Assembly: GCF_003989665.1 (NCBI RefSeq) | Contig: NZ_RZIJ01000019.1 | Span: 62,001 to 126,000 of the forward strand | DNA length: 64,000 nucleotides | Reading direction: 5' to 3' | Source of the DNA: Azospirillum doebereinerae | Lineage (GTDB): Bacteria > Pseudomonadota > Alphaproteobacteria > Azospirillales > Azospirillaceae | Part shown: in pieces, positions 32,638 to 41,598 of the stretch | Position numbering within the stretch: the first letter of the stretch is position 1 | How the letters are laid out: every line of letters starts with the position of its first letter | The notes under the pieces: model-generated | Seen by the model: the letters and a program-made list of their open reading frames with translations, nothing else | Database searches by the model: none | What the model was told of the DNA's origin: nothing | Translations under genes and position numbers: made by a program

Positions 32638-33648
32638 ATGCACACGAAGACCATCGAGCCCTGGACCCATGATCACGGCTTCGGCCAGGACCAGGTCCGG
32701 CCAGCGGAGTTCCGCACGCTCTTGGTGGTGGTGCTGACCGCCGTGACCATGGTGGCGGAGGTGGCGGCGGGCCTTGCCTTCGGCTCCATCGCGCTGCTGA
32801 CCGACGGCCTGCACATGGCCTCGCACGCGGCGGCGCTGGGCATCGCGTTGCTCGCCTACGTCTTCGCCCGCCGCCACGCCCGCGACCGGGCCTTCAGCTT
32901 CGGCACCGGCAAGGTGAACGCGCTGGCGGGTTTCGCCAGCGCGTTGCTGCTGGTCTTCGTCACGCTGCTGATGCTGTGGGAAAGCCTGCACCGGCTGGTC
33001 GATCCGGTGGCGATCTCCTTCGATCAGGCGCTGGTGGTCACGCTGGTCGGGCTGGCCGTCAACGTGATCAGCGTCGCCATCCTGATGCACCGGCCATCCG
33101 GCGGCGCGGCGGCGCATGGTCCTCATGACCATCACGATCACGGTCCTCATGGCCATGACCACCACCACGGCCATGCGCATGGGCACGGGGGGCACGGGGG
33201 GCACGCGGGACAGGACCACAATCTGCGGGGCGCGATCCTGCATGTGCTGGCCGACATCGCGACCTCGGTGCTGGCGGTCCTGGCGCTGCTGGGCGGCAAG
33301 CATCTCGGCGCGTCCTGGCTGGACCCGGCAATGGGCATCGTCGGCGCGGCGATGATCGCCCGCTGGTCCTGGGGGCTTCTGCACGACACCGGCCGGGTCC
33401 TGCTGGATCAGGAGGCGCCCGCGGAGGTCCGCGAGGCGGTGCGCGGCGCGATCGAAGCGGACGGCGATTCCCGCATCGCCGATCTTCACATCTGGTCCAT
33501 CGGTCCGGGGCTGTTCACGACGGTGCTGTCAGTGGTCAGCCACGAACCGCGCAGCCCCGATCATTACAAGGCGCTGCTGCCCACCGGGCTGGGGCTGGTC
33601 CATCCCGTCGTCGAGGTCCGACGCTGCCCCGGCGAGGTGGCCCGCTGA
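32638..33648 (+). CDS. cation diffusion facilitator, DmeF-type metal exporter
   Basis: Zn/Co/Ni exporter of the CDF family, 336 residues. The N-terminal block EFRTLLVVVLTAVTMVAEVAAG and SIALLTDGLHMASHA carries the TM2 Asp/His metal site, and the second site is HVLADIATSVLAVLALL. Between TM4 and TM5 is a long His-rich loop (about residues 155-195, alternating H, D, G). The N-terminal HDHGF and the RT-x-VV motif point to the DmeF subgroup, known for cobalt/nickel resistance. A GGACC-AATTC-GGTCC dyad (32600-32614) sits just upstream. No DmeR/RcnR regulator gene is adjacent. Confidence 0.92.
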   Translation: MHTKTIEPWTHDHGFGQDQVRPAEFRTLLVVVLTAVTMVAEVAAGLAFGSIALLTDGLHMASHAAALGIALLAYVFARRHARDRAFSFGTGKVNALAGFASALLLVFVTLLMLWESLHRLVDPVAISFDQALVVTLVGLAVNVISVAILMHRPSGGAAAHGPHDHHDHGPHGHDHHHGHAHGHGGHGGHAGQDHNLRGAILHVLADIATSVLAVLALLGGKHLGASWLDPAMGIVGAAMIARWSWGLLHDTGRVLLDQEAPAEVREAVRGAIEADGDSRIADLHIWSIGPGLFTTVLSVVSHEPRSPDHYKALLPTGLGLVHPVVEVRRCPGEVAR

Positions 33649-33663
33649 CGGCCATGTCTGTGT

Positions 33664-33951
33664 GATGCCCGACACGGCCCCACCCATTGGCGGGCCTTCC
33701 TCACGGCGGCGTGCCTGTCGGCGCAAGGCACGGACCACTGGCTGGTGCTTCTCCGCCGCCTCGACGTTCCCTGCGCGCCGGTCAACGCCATCGGCGATCT
33801 GATGGAGGACGAACACCTCAAGGCCATCGGCTTGCTCCAGGCGCTGGACCACCCGAGCGAGGGCGCCATCGTGAAGGTCCGCTCACCGATCCGCTTCTCG
33901 GAAACGCCCTGCGTCGCGGCCAGCCCGGCGCCGAAGTTCGGCGGCGCTTGA
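33664..33951 (+). pseudogene. truncated class III CoA-transferase (CaiB/BaiF) remnant
   Basis: After the CDF stop the same frame reads HWRAFLTAACLSAQGTDHWLVLL, then RRLDVPCAPVNAIGDLMEDEH, then HPSEGAIVKVRSPIRFSETP. This is the C-terminal part of a CaiB-type CoA transferase, which normally reads 'T..EW...L...g.PcaPVn....v..dp' and 'SPIR.S.TP'. About 95 codons remain of about 400. There is no start codon with a ribosome site, and the catalytic Asp region is absent, so the gene is broken. It still ends in a proper stop. Its loss would have left the upstream promoter serving only the exporter gene. Confidence 0.8.
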
Positions 33952-34015
33952 TCGCCCGGTCAGGAAGGGTGGTATCTGCCGGTCATCGAGCGACCGGCGG
34001 ATACCAAGCGTTGCC

Positions 34016-34714
34016 TCAGGCGGCGTCGACCAGGACGAGTTCGCTGTCCTCGATCGCCGTCACCGTGAAGGTGCCGACCTGCGAGATGGCGGCGCCGTCG
34101 CGGGCGTTCACCCGCACCCCGTCGATCTCGACCAGACCGGACGCGGGGACGAGATAGGCGCGGCGGTCCGTGCCCAGGGCGTATTCCGCCGTCTCGCCCG
34201 CCTTCAGCGTTGCCCCCACCACGCGGGCGTCGGTGCGGATCGGCAGCGCGTCGTCATCGTCGGCGTAGCCCGAGGCCAGGGTCACGAAGCGCCCGCTGCG
34301 CTCGCCCTTGGGGAAGGGCTTGGCCCCCCAGCTTGGCTTCTCGCCGGTTCGCGTCGGCTGGATCCAGATCTGGAAGATGCGGGTCGTCACGTCCTCACGG
34401 TTGTATTCGGAATGCGCGATGCCAGTTCCGGCTGACATCACCTGCACGTCGCCCGCCTCGGTGCGGCCCTTGTTGCCGAGATTGTCCTCGTGGGTGATGG
34501 CGCCCTCGCGGACGTAGGTGATGATCTCCATGTCGCGGTGCGGGTGCGGCGGGAAGCCGGTATGAGGCTCGATGGTGTCGTCGTTCCAGACCCGCAGGTT
34601 GCCCCAGCCCATCCGCTTGGGATCGTAGTAGTTGGCGAAAGAGAAGTGATGCTTGGCGTCGAGCCAGCCATGGTTGTCGCCGCCCAGGGCCTTGAAGGGA
34701 CGCAGTTCGATCAT
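34016..34714 (-). CDS. pirin-family (YhhW-like) cupin protein
   Basis: Bicupin of 232 residues, typical of bacterial pirins. The metal-binding motif is FPPHPHRDMEIITYV, followed by the third-ligand region GTGIAHSEYNRED. The C-terminal cupin is VNARDGAAISQVGTFTVTAIEDSELVLVDAA. Some pirins are quercetin 2,3-dioxygenases, others are redox or transcription cofactors; the sequence cannot decide. ATG 34714 has AGGAG 8 nt upstream. It is divergent from a LysR gene 136 nt away, the classic arrangement for LysR-controlled pirins. Confidence 0.92.
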   Translation of the reverse strand: MIELRPFKALGGDNHGWLDAKHHFSFANYYDPKRMGWGNLRVWNDDTIEPHTGFPPHPHRDMEIITYVREGAITHEDNLGNKGRTEAGDVQVMSAGTGIAHSEYNREDVTTRIFQIWIQPTRTGEKPSWGAKPFPKGERSGRFVTLASGYADDDDALPIRTDARVVGATLKAGETAEYALGTDRRAYLVPASGLVEIDGVRVNARDGAAISQVGTFTVTAIEDSELVLVDAA

Positions 34715-34850
34715 GATCGGTCTCCTGAAGCCGTGGCCGCCGCTGTCGGGAGCGGTTCGGCCGGTGCGTTTCGTTGAAGACACTCTATCGGTTGCGGCCC
34801 TTCCAGTTTAGCCACATAAATTCGGACAAGATGTTCGATGGAGTTGAACG

Positions 34851-35780
34851 ATGGCCAATCCCGGAACCCCCAGCTTCGAGCAACTGCGCATCTTCCTGGC
34901 GGTGGTCGACGCCGGCAGCTTCGCCGGGGCGGGGCGGCGCCTGAACCGCGCCGTCTCGGTCATCAGCTACGGCATCGCCAATCTGGAGGCCCAGCTCGGC
35001 CTGTCGCTGTTCGAGCGCGAGGGGTCGCGCAAGCCGGTGCTGACCACCGCCGGACGGGCGCTGCTGGCCGAGGCGCGGGCCATCGCCCAGGGGATCGACG
35101 GGCTGCGCGCCAAGGTGAAGGGGCTGCTCGACGGGCTGGAGGCGGAGGTCGACCTCGCCGTCGACGTGATGCTGCCGGCCGACCGGCTGGGGCGGGTGCT
35201 GCGGGCCTTCGCGCAGGAATACCCGACGGTCTCGCTGCGGCTGCACGCCGAGGCGCTGGGCGCCATCACGGCGCTGGTGCTCGACGGGAAGGCGGTCGTC
35301 GGCGTCTCCGGCCCGCTGGCCGCCGGGGTGGAGGGGGTGGAGTGCGTCGCCGCCGGGTCGGTGCCGATGGTGCCGGTCGCGGCCCCCGACCATCCCTTGG
35401 GACGGATGGAGCGCATCCCGCCCGGCGCCGGCCGCGACCATGTCCAACTGGTCCTGACCGACCGGTCGCGCTTCACGGAGGGGCAGGATTTCTCGGTGAT
35501 GAGCGCGCGCACGTGGCGGCTCGCCGATCTGGGCGCCAAGCACGCCCTCCTGCGCGAGGGGATCGGCTGGGGCAACATGCCGCTGCCGATGATCGAGCCC
35601 GACCTCGTCGCCGGCACGCTGGTGCGGCTCGCCATGCCCGACCACCCCGGCGGGACCTACCGCTTCGCCGGGGTCTGGCGGCGCGACACCCCGCCCGGCC
35701 CGGCCGCCTCCTGGCTGCTCGACCAGTTCGTGCGGCTGGGCGCGGAGGACCGCGAGGAGGCTGGCTTCATCGATCTTTGA
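34851..35780 (+). CDS. LysR-family transcriptional regulator
   Basis: DNA-binding activator of 309 residues. The N-terminal winged helix reads FEQLRIFLAVVDAGSFAGAGRRLNRAVSVISYGIANLEAQLGLSLFER, with an effector domain from about residue 95. A divergent pirin gene is the probable target. In the intergenic sequence AT-rich blocks (GTTTAGCCACATAAATTC) may hold T-N11-A boxes, but none stands out. The effector is unknown. Confidence 0.92.
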   Translation: MANPGTPSFEQLRIFLAVVDAGSFAGAGRRLNRAVSVISYGIANLEAQLGLSLFEREGSRKPVLTTAGRALLAEARAIAQGIDGLRAKVKGLLDGLEAEVDLAVDVMLPADRLGRVLRAFAQEYPTVSLRLHAEALGAITALVLDGKAVVGVSGPLAAGVEGVECVAAGSVPMVPVAAPDHPLGRMERIPPGAGRDHVQLVLTDRSRFTEGQDFSVMSARTWRLADLGAKHALLREGIGWGNMPLPMIEPDLVAGTLVRLAMPDHPGGTYRFAGVWRRDTPPGPAASWLLDQFVRLGAEDREEAGFIDL

Positions 35781-35816
35781 GGCGCCCCCGGTGACCGTGG
35801 CCGGGGGCGGCGCCGG

Positions 35817-36572
35817 TTAATAGAGCGCGAGGCCGCCGTTGATCTGCATGACCTCGCCGGTCAGGAAGCTGGCGCGCGGCGAGGCCAGGAACAGTACGGC
35901 GTCGGCCACGTCCTCCGGCACGCCCTCGCGGCCCAGCGGCGTGCGGGCGACGGTGGCGCGGCGGCCGTCGGCGTTGGAGAAGACATCGTGGAACCGCGTG
36001 CCGATCAGGCCGGGGGCCACCGCGTTGACGCGGATGCCGAGCGAACCGGTCTCCTTGGCGAGGGCACGGACGTAGCTGACCACGGCGCCTTTCGCCGCCG
36101 CGTAGTGCGAGGCGCCCGGCCCGCCGCCGTCGAAGGCGGCCAGCGACGACATGGCGACGATGCAGCCGGACTTGCGCGGCTCCATGCGCCGCAGCACCGC
36201 CTGGCAGCACAGATGCGTGCTGGTCAGGTTCACGTCCAGCGCCCGGCGCCACAGGTCGAGCGGCGTCTCGGTGACGCGCGAGCGTTGCAGCAGCCCGCCG
36301 GTGTTGGCGACCAGCACGCCGAGCGGGCCGAGACGGTCCTCGGTCGCCGCGACGACGCGCTCGACGGCCTCCGGGTCGGTGGTGTCCACCGCGAAGGCCT
36401 CGGCGGCGCCGCCGGAGCCGGTGATCTCCGCGACGACGGAGGCGGCCTCCTCGGCGCTGGTCATGTAGGTCAGAGCGACGCGCGCGCCGGCGCGGGCGAA
36501 GGCCAGGGAAACGGCGCGGCCGATGCCGGACGCTCCGCCGGTGACGAGGACGGTCGTGTTCGAGAATTCCAA
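35817..36572 (-). CDS. short-chain dehydrogenase/reductase
   Basis: NAD(P)-dependent oxidoreductase of 251 residues. The cofactor loop is VTGGASGIGRAV, the structural motif ANTGG (normally NAG), the catalytic Ser is in IVAMSSLAAF, and the Tyr-Lys pair is in HYAAAKGAV. The gene starts with TTG at 36572 (GGAG about 7 nt upstream); no ATG or GTG precedes the cofactor loop. It is the last gene of the TRAP transporter-LacI operon and probably oxidises the imported hydroxy or sugar acid. The exact substrate is unknown. Confidence 0.9.
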   Translation of the reverse strand: MEFSNTTVLVTGGASGIGRAVSLAFARAGARVALTYMTSAEEAASVVAEITGSGGAAEAFAVDTTDPEAVERVVAATEDRLGPLGVLVANTGGLLQRSRVTETPLDLWRRALDVNLTSTHLCCQAVLRRMEPRKSGCIVAMSSLAAFDGGGPGASHYAAAKGAVVSYVRALAKETGSLGIRVNAVAPGLIGTRFHDVFSNADGRRATVARTPLGREGVPEDVADAVLFLASPRASFLTGEVMQINGGLALY

Positions 36573-36621
36573 GGGGGATCTCCGGGGTCTGGATCGGGAC
36601 GAAATCAGGAAAGGGGCGGCA

Positions 36622-37698
36622 TCAGGAAAGGAGAGGGCCGCTGGAGGCGCGGACCACGAGTTCGGGGGGGAAGACGGTTCGGGTGCCGGGGCCGGTGTCC
36701 CCGGCCAGCCGGACCGCCAGCCGCCCGATGGCGGTCTCGGCCATGCGGGCCAGCGGCTGGCGGATGGTGGTCAGCGCCGGGTGCAGCAGGGTGGCGAGGC
36801 CGATGTCGTCGATGCCGACGACCGACACGTCCTCGGGCACGCGCAGGCCCAGAACGCGCAGTTCGGCGAGGATGCCGAGCGCCGTCATGTCGTTCACCGC
36901 CAGCACGGCGGTCGGCCGCGGGGTGGCCGCCGCGATCCGCCGGGCCAGACGGCGGCCGAGTTCCGGCAGGTCGGTGTCGCCGAAGACGGAATCGGAACGC
37001 GACGTATCCTCCACCAGAACGACGGCCTCCGTCAGTCCCAGCCGCTCCGCCTCGGCCTTGAAGCCGTCGAAGCGGGCGGCGCGGTTGAAGGTGCCGGTCG
37101 GCCCGGTGGCGTAGGCGATGCGGCGGTGTCCGAGCCCGGCCAGATGGGCCACGGCCATCGCCGAGGCCGCCGGGTTGTCCAGCGTGACGGAATCGCCGTC
37201 GGACAGCGCGTCGAAGGACACCCGCACGATGCCGCGCTGGGCCAGCCCGGCCATCGTCTCGTTGTCCACCAGGGTCGAGGCGGTGATCAGCCCGCGCACG
37301 CCGTAGGCGGCCAGTTCCTCGGCGAACTGGTGCTCTCGGGCCGGGTCGCGCAGGGTGTTGCACAGGATGACGTGCAGGTCCGCCTCCTGCGCGGCCCGCT
37401 CGACGGCGACCGCCAGCTCGCCGAAGAACGGATTCGCCACGGTCGGCACGAGCAGCCCGACCATCGGCGAGTGGCCGGTCTTCAACTGGCGGGCGGCGGC
37501 GTTCGGCTTGTAGCCCAGCGTCTCGATGGCCTGCTGGATGCGGGCGCGGGTGTCGGCGCGCATGCGGTCCTGCCGGCCGTTCAGGTAGTTGGAGATGCTG
37601 GCCGGCGACACGCCGGCGGCGCGCGCCACGTCCTGGATGTTCACCGGGGCGATGCTGGTTGGCTGAACGCTGGCCGGCTGGGTGGGCGCCGAGGTCAT
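36622..37698 (-). CDS. LacI-family transcriptional repressor
   Basis: Regulator of 358 residues. The LacI headpiece starts near residue 19: VNIQDVARAAGVSPASISNYLNGR, then hinge KPNAAARQLKTGHS. The periplasmic-binding-like core has VGLLVPTVANPFFGELA and SVVGIDDIGLATLLHPALTTIRQP. An 18-residue Thr/Pro/Ala-rich leader precedes the headpiece and may be a mis-set start, but no internal ATG is available. It lies between the TRAP permease and the SDR gene on the same strand. A tandem TAAATCGATACAC repeat upstream of the first gene is the likely target. Confidence 0.92.
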   Translation of the reverse strand: MTSAPTQPASVQPTSIAPVNIQDVARAAGVSPASISNYLNGRQDRMRADTRARIQQAIETLGYKPNAAARQLKTGHSPMVGLLVPTVANPFFGELAVAVERAAQEADLHVILCNTLRDPAREHQFAEELAAYGVRGLITASTLVDNETMAGLAQRGIVRVSFDALSDGDSVTLDNPAASAMAVAHLAGLGHRRIAYATGPTGTFNRAARFDGFKAEAERLGLTEAVVLVEDTSRSDSVFGDTDLPELGRRLARRIAAATPRPTAVLAVNDMTALGILAELRVLGLRVPEDVSVVGIDDIGLATLLHPALTTIRQPLARMAETAIGRLAVRLAGDTGPGTRTVFPPELVVRASSGPLLS

Positions 37699-37717
37699 GG
37701 TCTTGCGGTCTCCGTTC

Positions 37718-39607
37718 TCAATAACCGGCGCTGCGAGGAAGCCACAGCGTCAGCGCCGGCACCATCGCGATCAGCACCAGCGCCACGACCAGCACGGCGA
37801 GGTATTTCATCATCGGCCGCACCACCTGGGACATCGGCACGCCGCAGATCACGCAGGTGGTGCACAGCCCCAGCCCGATAGGGGGCGAGAACAGGCCGAT
37901 CCCCATGGCGATGATCAGCACCGTCGCGTAGTGCAGCGGCGCCAGCCCCAGCTGCTGGGCGATGGGGACCAGGATCGGGCCGAAGATGATCAGGGCGGGG
38001 GCGCCCTCCAGCACCGCGCCGAACACCGCCATCAGGACGATGGACAGCAGGATGAACAGCCATGGCCCCTCGTCGGCGACGAAGGCGACCAGCGCGGCGG
38101 CCATGTTCTGCGGGATCATCTCCATGGTCAGCGTGTAGGACAGGCTGGTGGCGGTGGCGATGATGAACAGCAGCGACCCGGCCAGGGTCGAGGTGTCGGC
38201 GAACAGGCGGACCACCTTGCGGAGCGTCAGCTCGCGGAAGGCCAGCCCGCCGACCACCAGCGCGTAGACCACCGCGAAGGCCGACACCTCGGTGGAGGTG
38301 GCGATGCCCGACACCACGCCCTTGCCGATCATCAACACCATGACGAGCCCGACCGCACCGCCGGCCAGCAGCGCCCGCAGCGGCGTGCGGTCGGGGTAGG
38401 CCTCGGCCACGTCGATGCGCTTGCCGGCGATGACGCCGATGACGCAGAGCGCGATGGCGAGCAGCGCCGCCGGCACCAGCCCGGCCAGGAACAGGCCGCC
38501 GATCGACAAGTTGGCGACGAAGCCCATGATGATCATGTTGACGCAGGGCGGGATGGTCTCCGCCATCACCGCCGAGGCGGCGAGCAGCCCGGCCGCGTCA
38601 CCCGGACTCTGCCGGGTGCGGCGGATCGCCGGCATCAGCACGCCACCGACCGCCGCCACGTCGGCCAGCTTGGATCCCGACACGCCGGAGAAGAAGGCCA
38701 CCGCCGTGACGATGGTCAGGTTCAGCCCGCCGCGCATCCGCCCCATGCCGCGCACGATCAGCTCGACCAGCCGCGCCGACATGCCGTTGATCTCCATGGC
38801 GCCGCCGGCCAGCAGGAAGAACGGGATGGCCAGCAGCACGAACTGGTCGACCCCGGCCGTCACCTGCTGGGCGAAGATGGGCAGCGGCAGGGACGGGTCG
38901 AGCAGGAAGTAGACGAAGGCGCCGAGCCCCAGCGTGAAGGCGATGGGCACGCCGGCCACCAGCCCGAAGACCAGGCAGAACCCGACGGCGGCCGGGGCCG
39001 AGGGCAGGGCGTCCGGCGCCAGTCCCGGCAGGAGCACAGCGGCGGCGGCGACCAGCCCGACCATGGCGCCGCTGGCGATCATGACGGCACGGGGACCGGC
39101 CAGCGCCTGCTCCAGCGCCGCCACGGTCATCACCACGACTCCGAACAGCACTGGCGCCACGATCATCGCCTGGGGCAGGCCGGTCGGCGTGGTCTGGCTG
39201 AAGGATTCCTTCAACAGCCCGGCGGTCGCCCATAGCAACCCCAGCGAGACCCCGAACAGGATCCAGCGGCTGATCTGCTGGAGCCAGGGGCGCAAAGGCG
39301 CCGGCAGCGCCGCCTGGAACATCTCCACCCCCATGTGGCGGCCGCGCGCCATGGCGGTGGCGGCCCCGCTGAACACCAGGGTGATCATCAGGGCCTGCGC
39401 GACCTCCTCCGCCCAATCGAGCGGGGCGTGCAGGGCGTAGCGGCAGATGACCGAGACGAAGACGACGAGGACGTCGAGCGCCAGGGCGATGCCGCCCACC
39501 GTCTCGGTCACGCGGGCGAGGTGCCGGGTGAGCGCGAAGCCGGCCGGTGGTGTCGCCGTCCCTTGGGCCGTCCCTTCGAGATCCGGCGCGTGTGTGTGGG
39601 CGGTCAT
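37718..39607 (-). CDS. fused TRAP transporter permease (DctQ-DctM)
   Basis: Sodium-driven TRAP permease of 629 residues in which the small (DctQ) and large (DctM) subunits are one polypeptide. The DctQ part is about residues 25-175 (LDVLVVFVSVICRYALHAPLDWAEEVAQALMI). The DctM part begins near 210 and contains GVPIAFTLGLGAF, FLLAGGAMEINGMSARLVEL, FFSGVSGSKLADVAAVGG, IPPCVNMIIMGFVANLSIGG and GIGLFSPPIGLGLCTTC. Start ATG 39607. The fusion gives 1:1 subunits. It works with the DctP receptor encoded 68 nt upstream. Confidence 0.93.
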   Translation of the reverse strand: MTAHTHAPDLEGTAQGTATPPAGFALTRHLARVTETVGGIALALDVLVVFVSVICRYALHAPLDWAEEVAQALMITLVFSGAATAMARGRHMGVEMFQAALPAPLRPWLQQISRWILFGVSLGLLWATAGLLKESFSQTTPTGLPQAMIVAPVLFGVVVMTVAALEQALAGPRAVMIASGAMVGLVAAAAVLLPGLAPDALPSAPAAVGFCLVFGLVAGVPIAFTLGLGAFVYFLLDPSLPLPIFAQQVTAGVDQFVLLAIPFFLLAGGAMEINGMSARLVELIVRGMGRMRGGLNLTIVTAVAFFSGVSGSKLADVAAVGGVLMPAIRRTRQSPGDAAGLLAASAVMAETIPPCVNMIIMGFVANLSIGGLFLAGLVPAALLAIALCVIGVIAGKRIDVAEAYPDRTPLRALLAGGAVGLVMVLMIGKGVVSGIATSTEVSAFAVVYALVVGGLAFRELTLRKVVRLFADTSTLAGSLLFIIATATSLSYTLTMEMIPQNMAAALVAFVADEGPWLFILLSIVLMAVFGAVLEGAPALIIFGPILVPIAQQLGLAPLHYATVLIIAMGIGLFSPPIGLGLCTTCVICGVPMSQVVRPMMKYLAVLVVALVLIAMVPALTLWLPRSAGY

Positions 39608-39675
39608 GGCCCGTTCCCCTCGGTGGCTTCGGGTTTGGCTTCGGGTGTGGCTTCGGATTTCGCGGCGGGGACTGG

Positions 39676-40680
39676 TCAGGCCGACGCGCGGACGGCGTCG
39701 ATCACCGGGGCGGTCGCCGGCTGCTGGGCGACGAAGCGCGCCCAGACCGTCTCGACCGCCGCGCGGTAGGCGGCGGTGTCCACGTCGGTGACGGTCACGC
39801 CGCGCCCTTGCAGATCGGCGAAGGCACGGGCCTCGGTCTCGGCCGCCTGGGCGCGCTGGTGGTCGGTCGCGGCCTTGGCCGCCGCCTGCACCGCCGTCCG
39901 GATGTCGGCCGGAAGCCGGTCGAAGGCGCGGTTGCTGATGACCGGGATGACGGGATTGAAGATGTGCCGGGTGCGGTAGCAGTGCTTGGCGACCTCGTAG
40001 AACTTGCCGGCCAGCACGGTCGGCGCGTCCTGCTCCAGCCCGTCGACGACGCCGGTCTGCAAGGCGGCGTAGACCTCGCCCAGCGGAATCGGCGTGGCGA
40101 CGGCGCCCATGGCCTCCAGCGTGGCGATGAAGTTCGGCACCGGCAGCACGCGGATCTTGATGCCCTTGAGGCCACCCTCCGGCGTCAAGGCCGGGCGGGT
40201 GTAGACGTTGCGGGCGCCCAGGCTGTAGGCGTAGCCGAGGATCCGGACCGGCGCGCGCTGCGCCAGGATTCCCGACAGCGTCTGCCCGGCGGTGCCGTCC
40301 AGCGCCCGCCCGACATGGCCGGCGTCGGCGAACAGGTAGCCCAGGTCGAGGACGCCGATCTCCGGCGCCACGGTGGCCCAGATCGACGAGCCGGAGATCA
40401 TCATGTCCACGGCGCCGATCTTCACCTGCTGGACGATGTCGGATTCCTTGCCGAGCTGGTTGTTCGGGAAATAGTTCAGCGTGACCGCGTCGCCGACCGA
40501 GGCGGCCAGCGTCGAGCGGAAACGGTCGAACCACAGGAAATGCGAGGAGTTGGCGTCGTCGGTCAGCGAGGACGAGATGCGCAGGCGCAGCGCGGCGGCG
40601 GCGTTGCCGGTGCGGATGAACGGGGCCGCCACGGCGACGGCGAGGGTCGATTTCAGGACGGTGCGGCGGGACGCGATCAT
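39676..40680 (-). CDS. TRAP transporter substrate-binding protein (DctP)
   Basis: Periplasmic receptor of 334 residues with a twin-arginine type leader MIASRRTVLKSTLAVAVAAPF, cleaved near GNAAAA. DctP signatures are FPNNQLGKESDIVQQVKIGAVDMM, then KGIKIRVLPVPNFIATLEAMGA (with the conserved Arg that binds the carboxylate) and GEVYAALQTGVVDGLEQDAPTV. The ribosome site GGAGGA is 6 nt before the ATG. First gene of the operon DctP-DctQM-LacI-SDR. LacI and SDR partners suggest a sugar acid ligand. Confidence 0.93.
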   Translation of the reverse strand: MIASRRTVLKSTLAVAVAAPFIRTGNAAAALRLRISSSLTDDANSSHFLWFDRFRSTLAASVGDAVTLNYFPNNQLGKESDIVQQVKIGAVDMMISGSSIWATVAPEIGVLDLGYLFADAGHVGRALDGTAGQTLSGILAQRAPVRILGYAYSLGARNVYTRPALTPEGGLKGIKIRVLPVPNFIATLEAMGAVATPIPLGEVYAALQTGVVDGLEQDAPTVLAGKFYEVAKHCYRTRHIFNPVIPVISNRAFDRLPADIRTAVQAAAKAATDHQRAQAAETEARAFADLQGRGVTVTDVDTAAYRAAVETVWARFVAQQPATAPVIDAVRASA

Positions 40681-40775
40681 GGGTTTCCTCCGGGTTGGCG
40701 GGACGGGCGCCGAGGGCGGCGACCCTTGTCCCTTATCGTTTTCCGATCGTGCCGGACGCCCCCGTCACGGCTTTG

Positions 40776-40801
40776 TAAATCGATACACTAAATCGATACA
40801 C
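40776..40801 (-). promoter_or_regulatory. perfect tandem LacI-type operator
   Basis: Two adjoining identical copies of TAAATCGATACAC (40776-40788 and 40789-40801), each centred on ATCGAT. On the minus strand each reads GTGTATCGATTTA, close to the TGTA-ATCGAT-TACA shape of LacI-family sites. They lie about 95 nt upstream of dctP, so either a distal promoter is overlapped or the leader is long. The remainder of 40802-41009 shows nothing recognised. Confidence 0.6.
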
Positions 40802-41009
40802 TAAAATTCGTTCGCCAGTCAAGCAGTCCGTTCGGAGGCTTTGGAGGAAGGGGGATCAGTGTGGCGGATCGCCTTGGGCGCCGCTTTCAGGCGCCGGTCG
40901 CTGCCGGGATGCGTGCCCAGGTGACGGGGAAATTCGGCCCTGTCATTGCCCGGAAGGAAGGGGCTCTCCCATGGCGCGGCGGCGTATCGGGGGCATGCGG
41001 AAAGCGTCC

Positions 41010-41034
41010 GGAACGGAGCGCCCAAACCCATGTT
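41010..41034 (+). promoter_or_regulatory. EcfG-type promoter of the LysM/BON gene
   Basis: GGAAC (41010-41014), 16-nt spacer, TGTT (41031-41034), matching GGAAC-N18-TT. The predicted start is about 25 nt before the ATG at 41067, an ideal leader length. The same GGAAC-N16-TGTT form occurs on the minus strand at 42027-42051. Confidence 0.65.
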
Positions 41035-41066
41035 TCCCCTTCGAACCAACAGGAAGGGGGAAAACC

Positions 41067-41501
41067 ATGGGCTTGTTCGATTTCTTCCGGCGCGACGCCG
41101 GCAAGAAGCTCGGCGGCACCGAGACGCCGGACGCCGAGCACATCAAGGCCGAGGTCGGCCGTCTGGGGCTGGATGTCCAGGGACTGGACGTGGCCGTGAA
41201 CGGCGACACGGTGACGGTGAAGGGGCAGGCCGCCAGCCAGGAGGCCAAGGAAAAGGCCGTGCTGGTGGCGGGCAACGTGCACGGCGTGTCCAAGGTGGAG
41301 GAGCAGATCACCGTCGCCCAGGCCCAGCCGGAAAGCCAGTTCTACACGGTCCAGAGCGGCGACACGCTCTCGAAGGTCGCCAAGCAGTTTTACCACGACG
41401 CCAACAAGTACCCGGCGATCTTCGACGCCAACCGGCCCATGCTCAAGGATCCGGATGAGATTTATCCGGGGCAGGTCCTGCGCATCCCGCCGGCGGCCTG
41501 A
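41067..41501 (+). CDS. kbp: BON-LysM protein, Kbp/YgaU-like potassium-binding stress protein
   Basis: A 144-residue cytoplasmic protein (no signal peptide). It starts MGLFDFFRRDAGKKL, has a BON domain at about 25-90 (VNGDTVTVKGQAASQEAKEKAVLVAGNVHGV) and a LysM domain at about 95-142 (FYTVQSGDTLSKVAKQFY ... IYPGQVLRIP). The order, length and ends match E. coli Kbp (YgaU), a potassium-sensing protein induced by osmotic and stationary-phase stress. An EcfG-type promoter immediately upstream supports stress control here too. ATG 41067 follows AAGGGGG. Convergent with two small stress-protein-like genes. Confidence 0.9.
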   Translation: MGLFDFFRRDAGKKLGGTETPDAEHIKAEVGRLGLDVQGLDVAVNGDTVTVKGQAASQEAKEKAVLVAGNVHGVSKVEEQITVAQAQPESQFYTVQSGDTLSKVAKQFYHDANKYPAIFDANRPMLKDPDEIYPGQVLRIPPAA

Positions 41502-41598
41502 CGCGTCGTCGCGGGGCCGCCCTGTTTCGAGGGCGGTCCCGTTCCCGCCCCCGCCGCCGGATACGGTCCGGTCGAGGCAGGGGCGGGCAAGGGGCGCC

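Noticed and set aside
33115-33215. Short repetitive stretch resembling a repeat array
   Set aside because: It encodes the His/Gly/Asp-rich loop of the CDF exporter; repeat units are codon-level, not CRISPR repeats with spacers.
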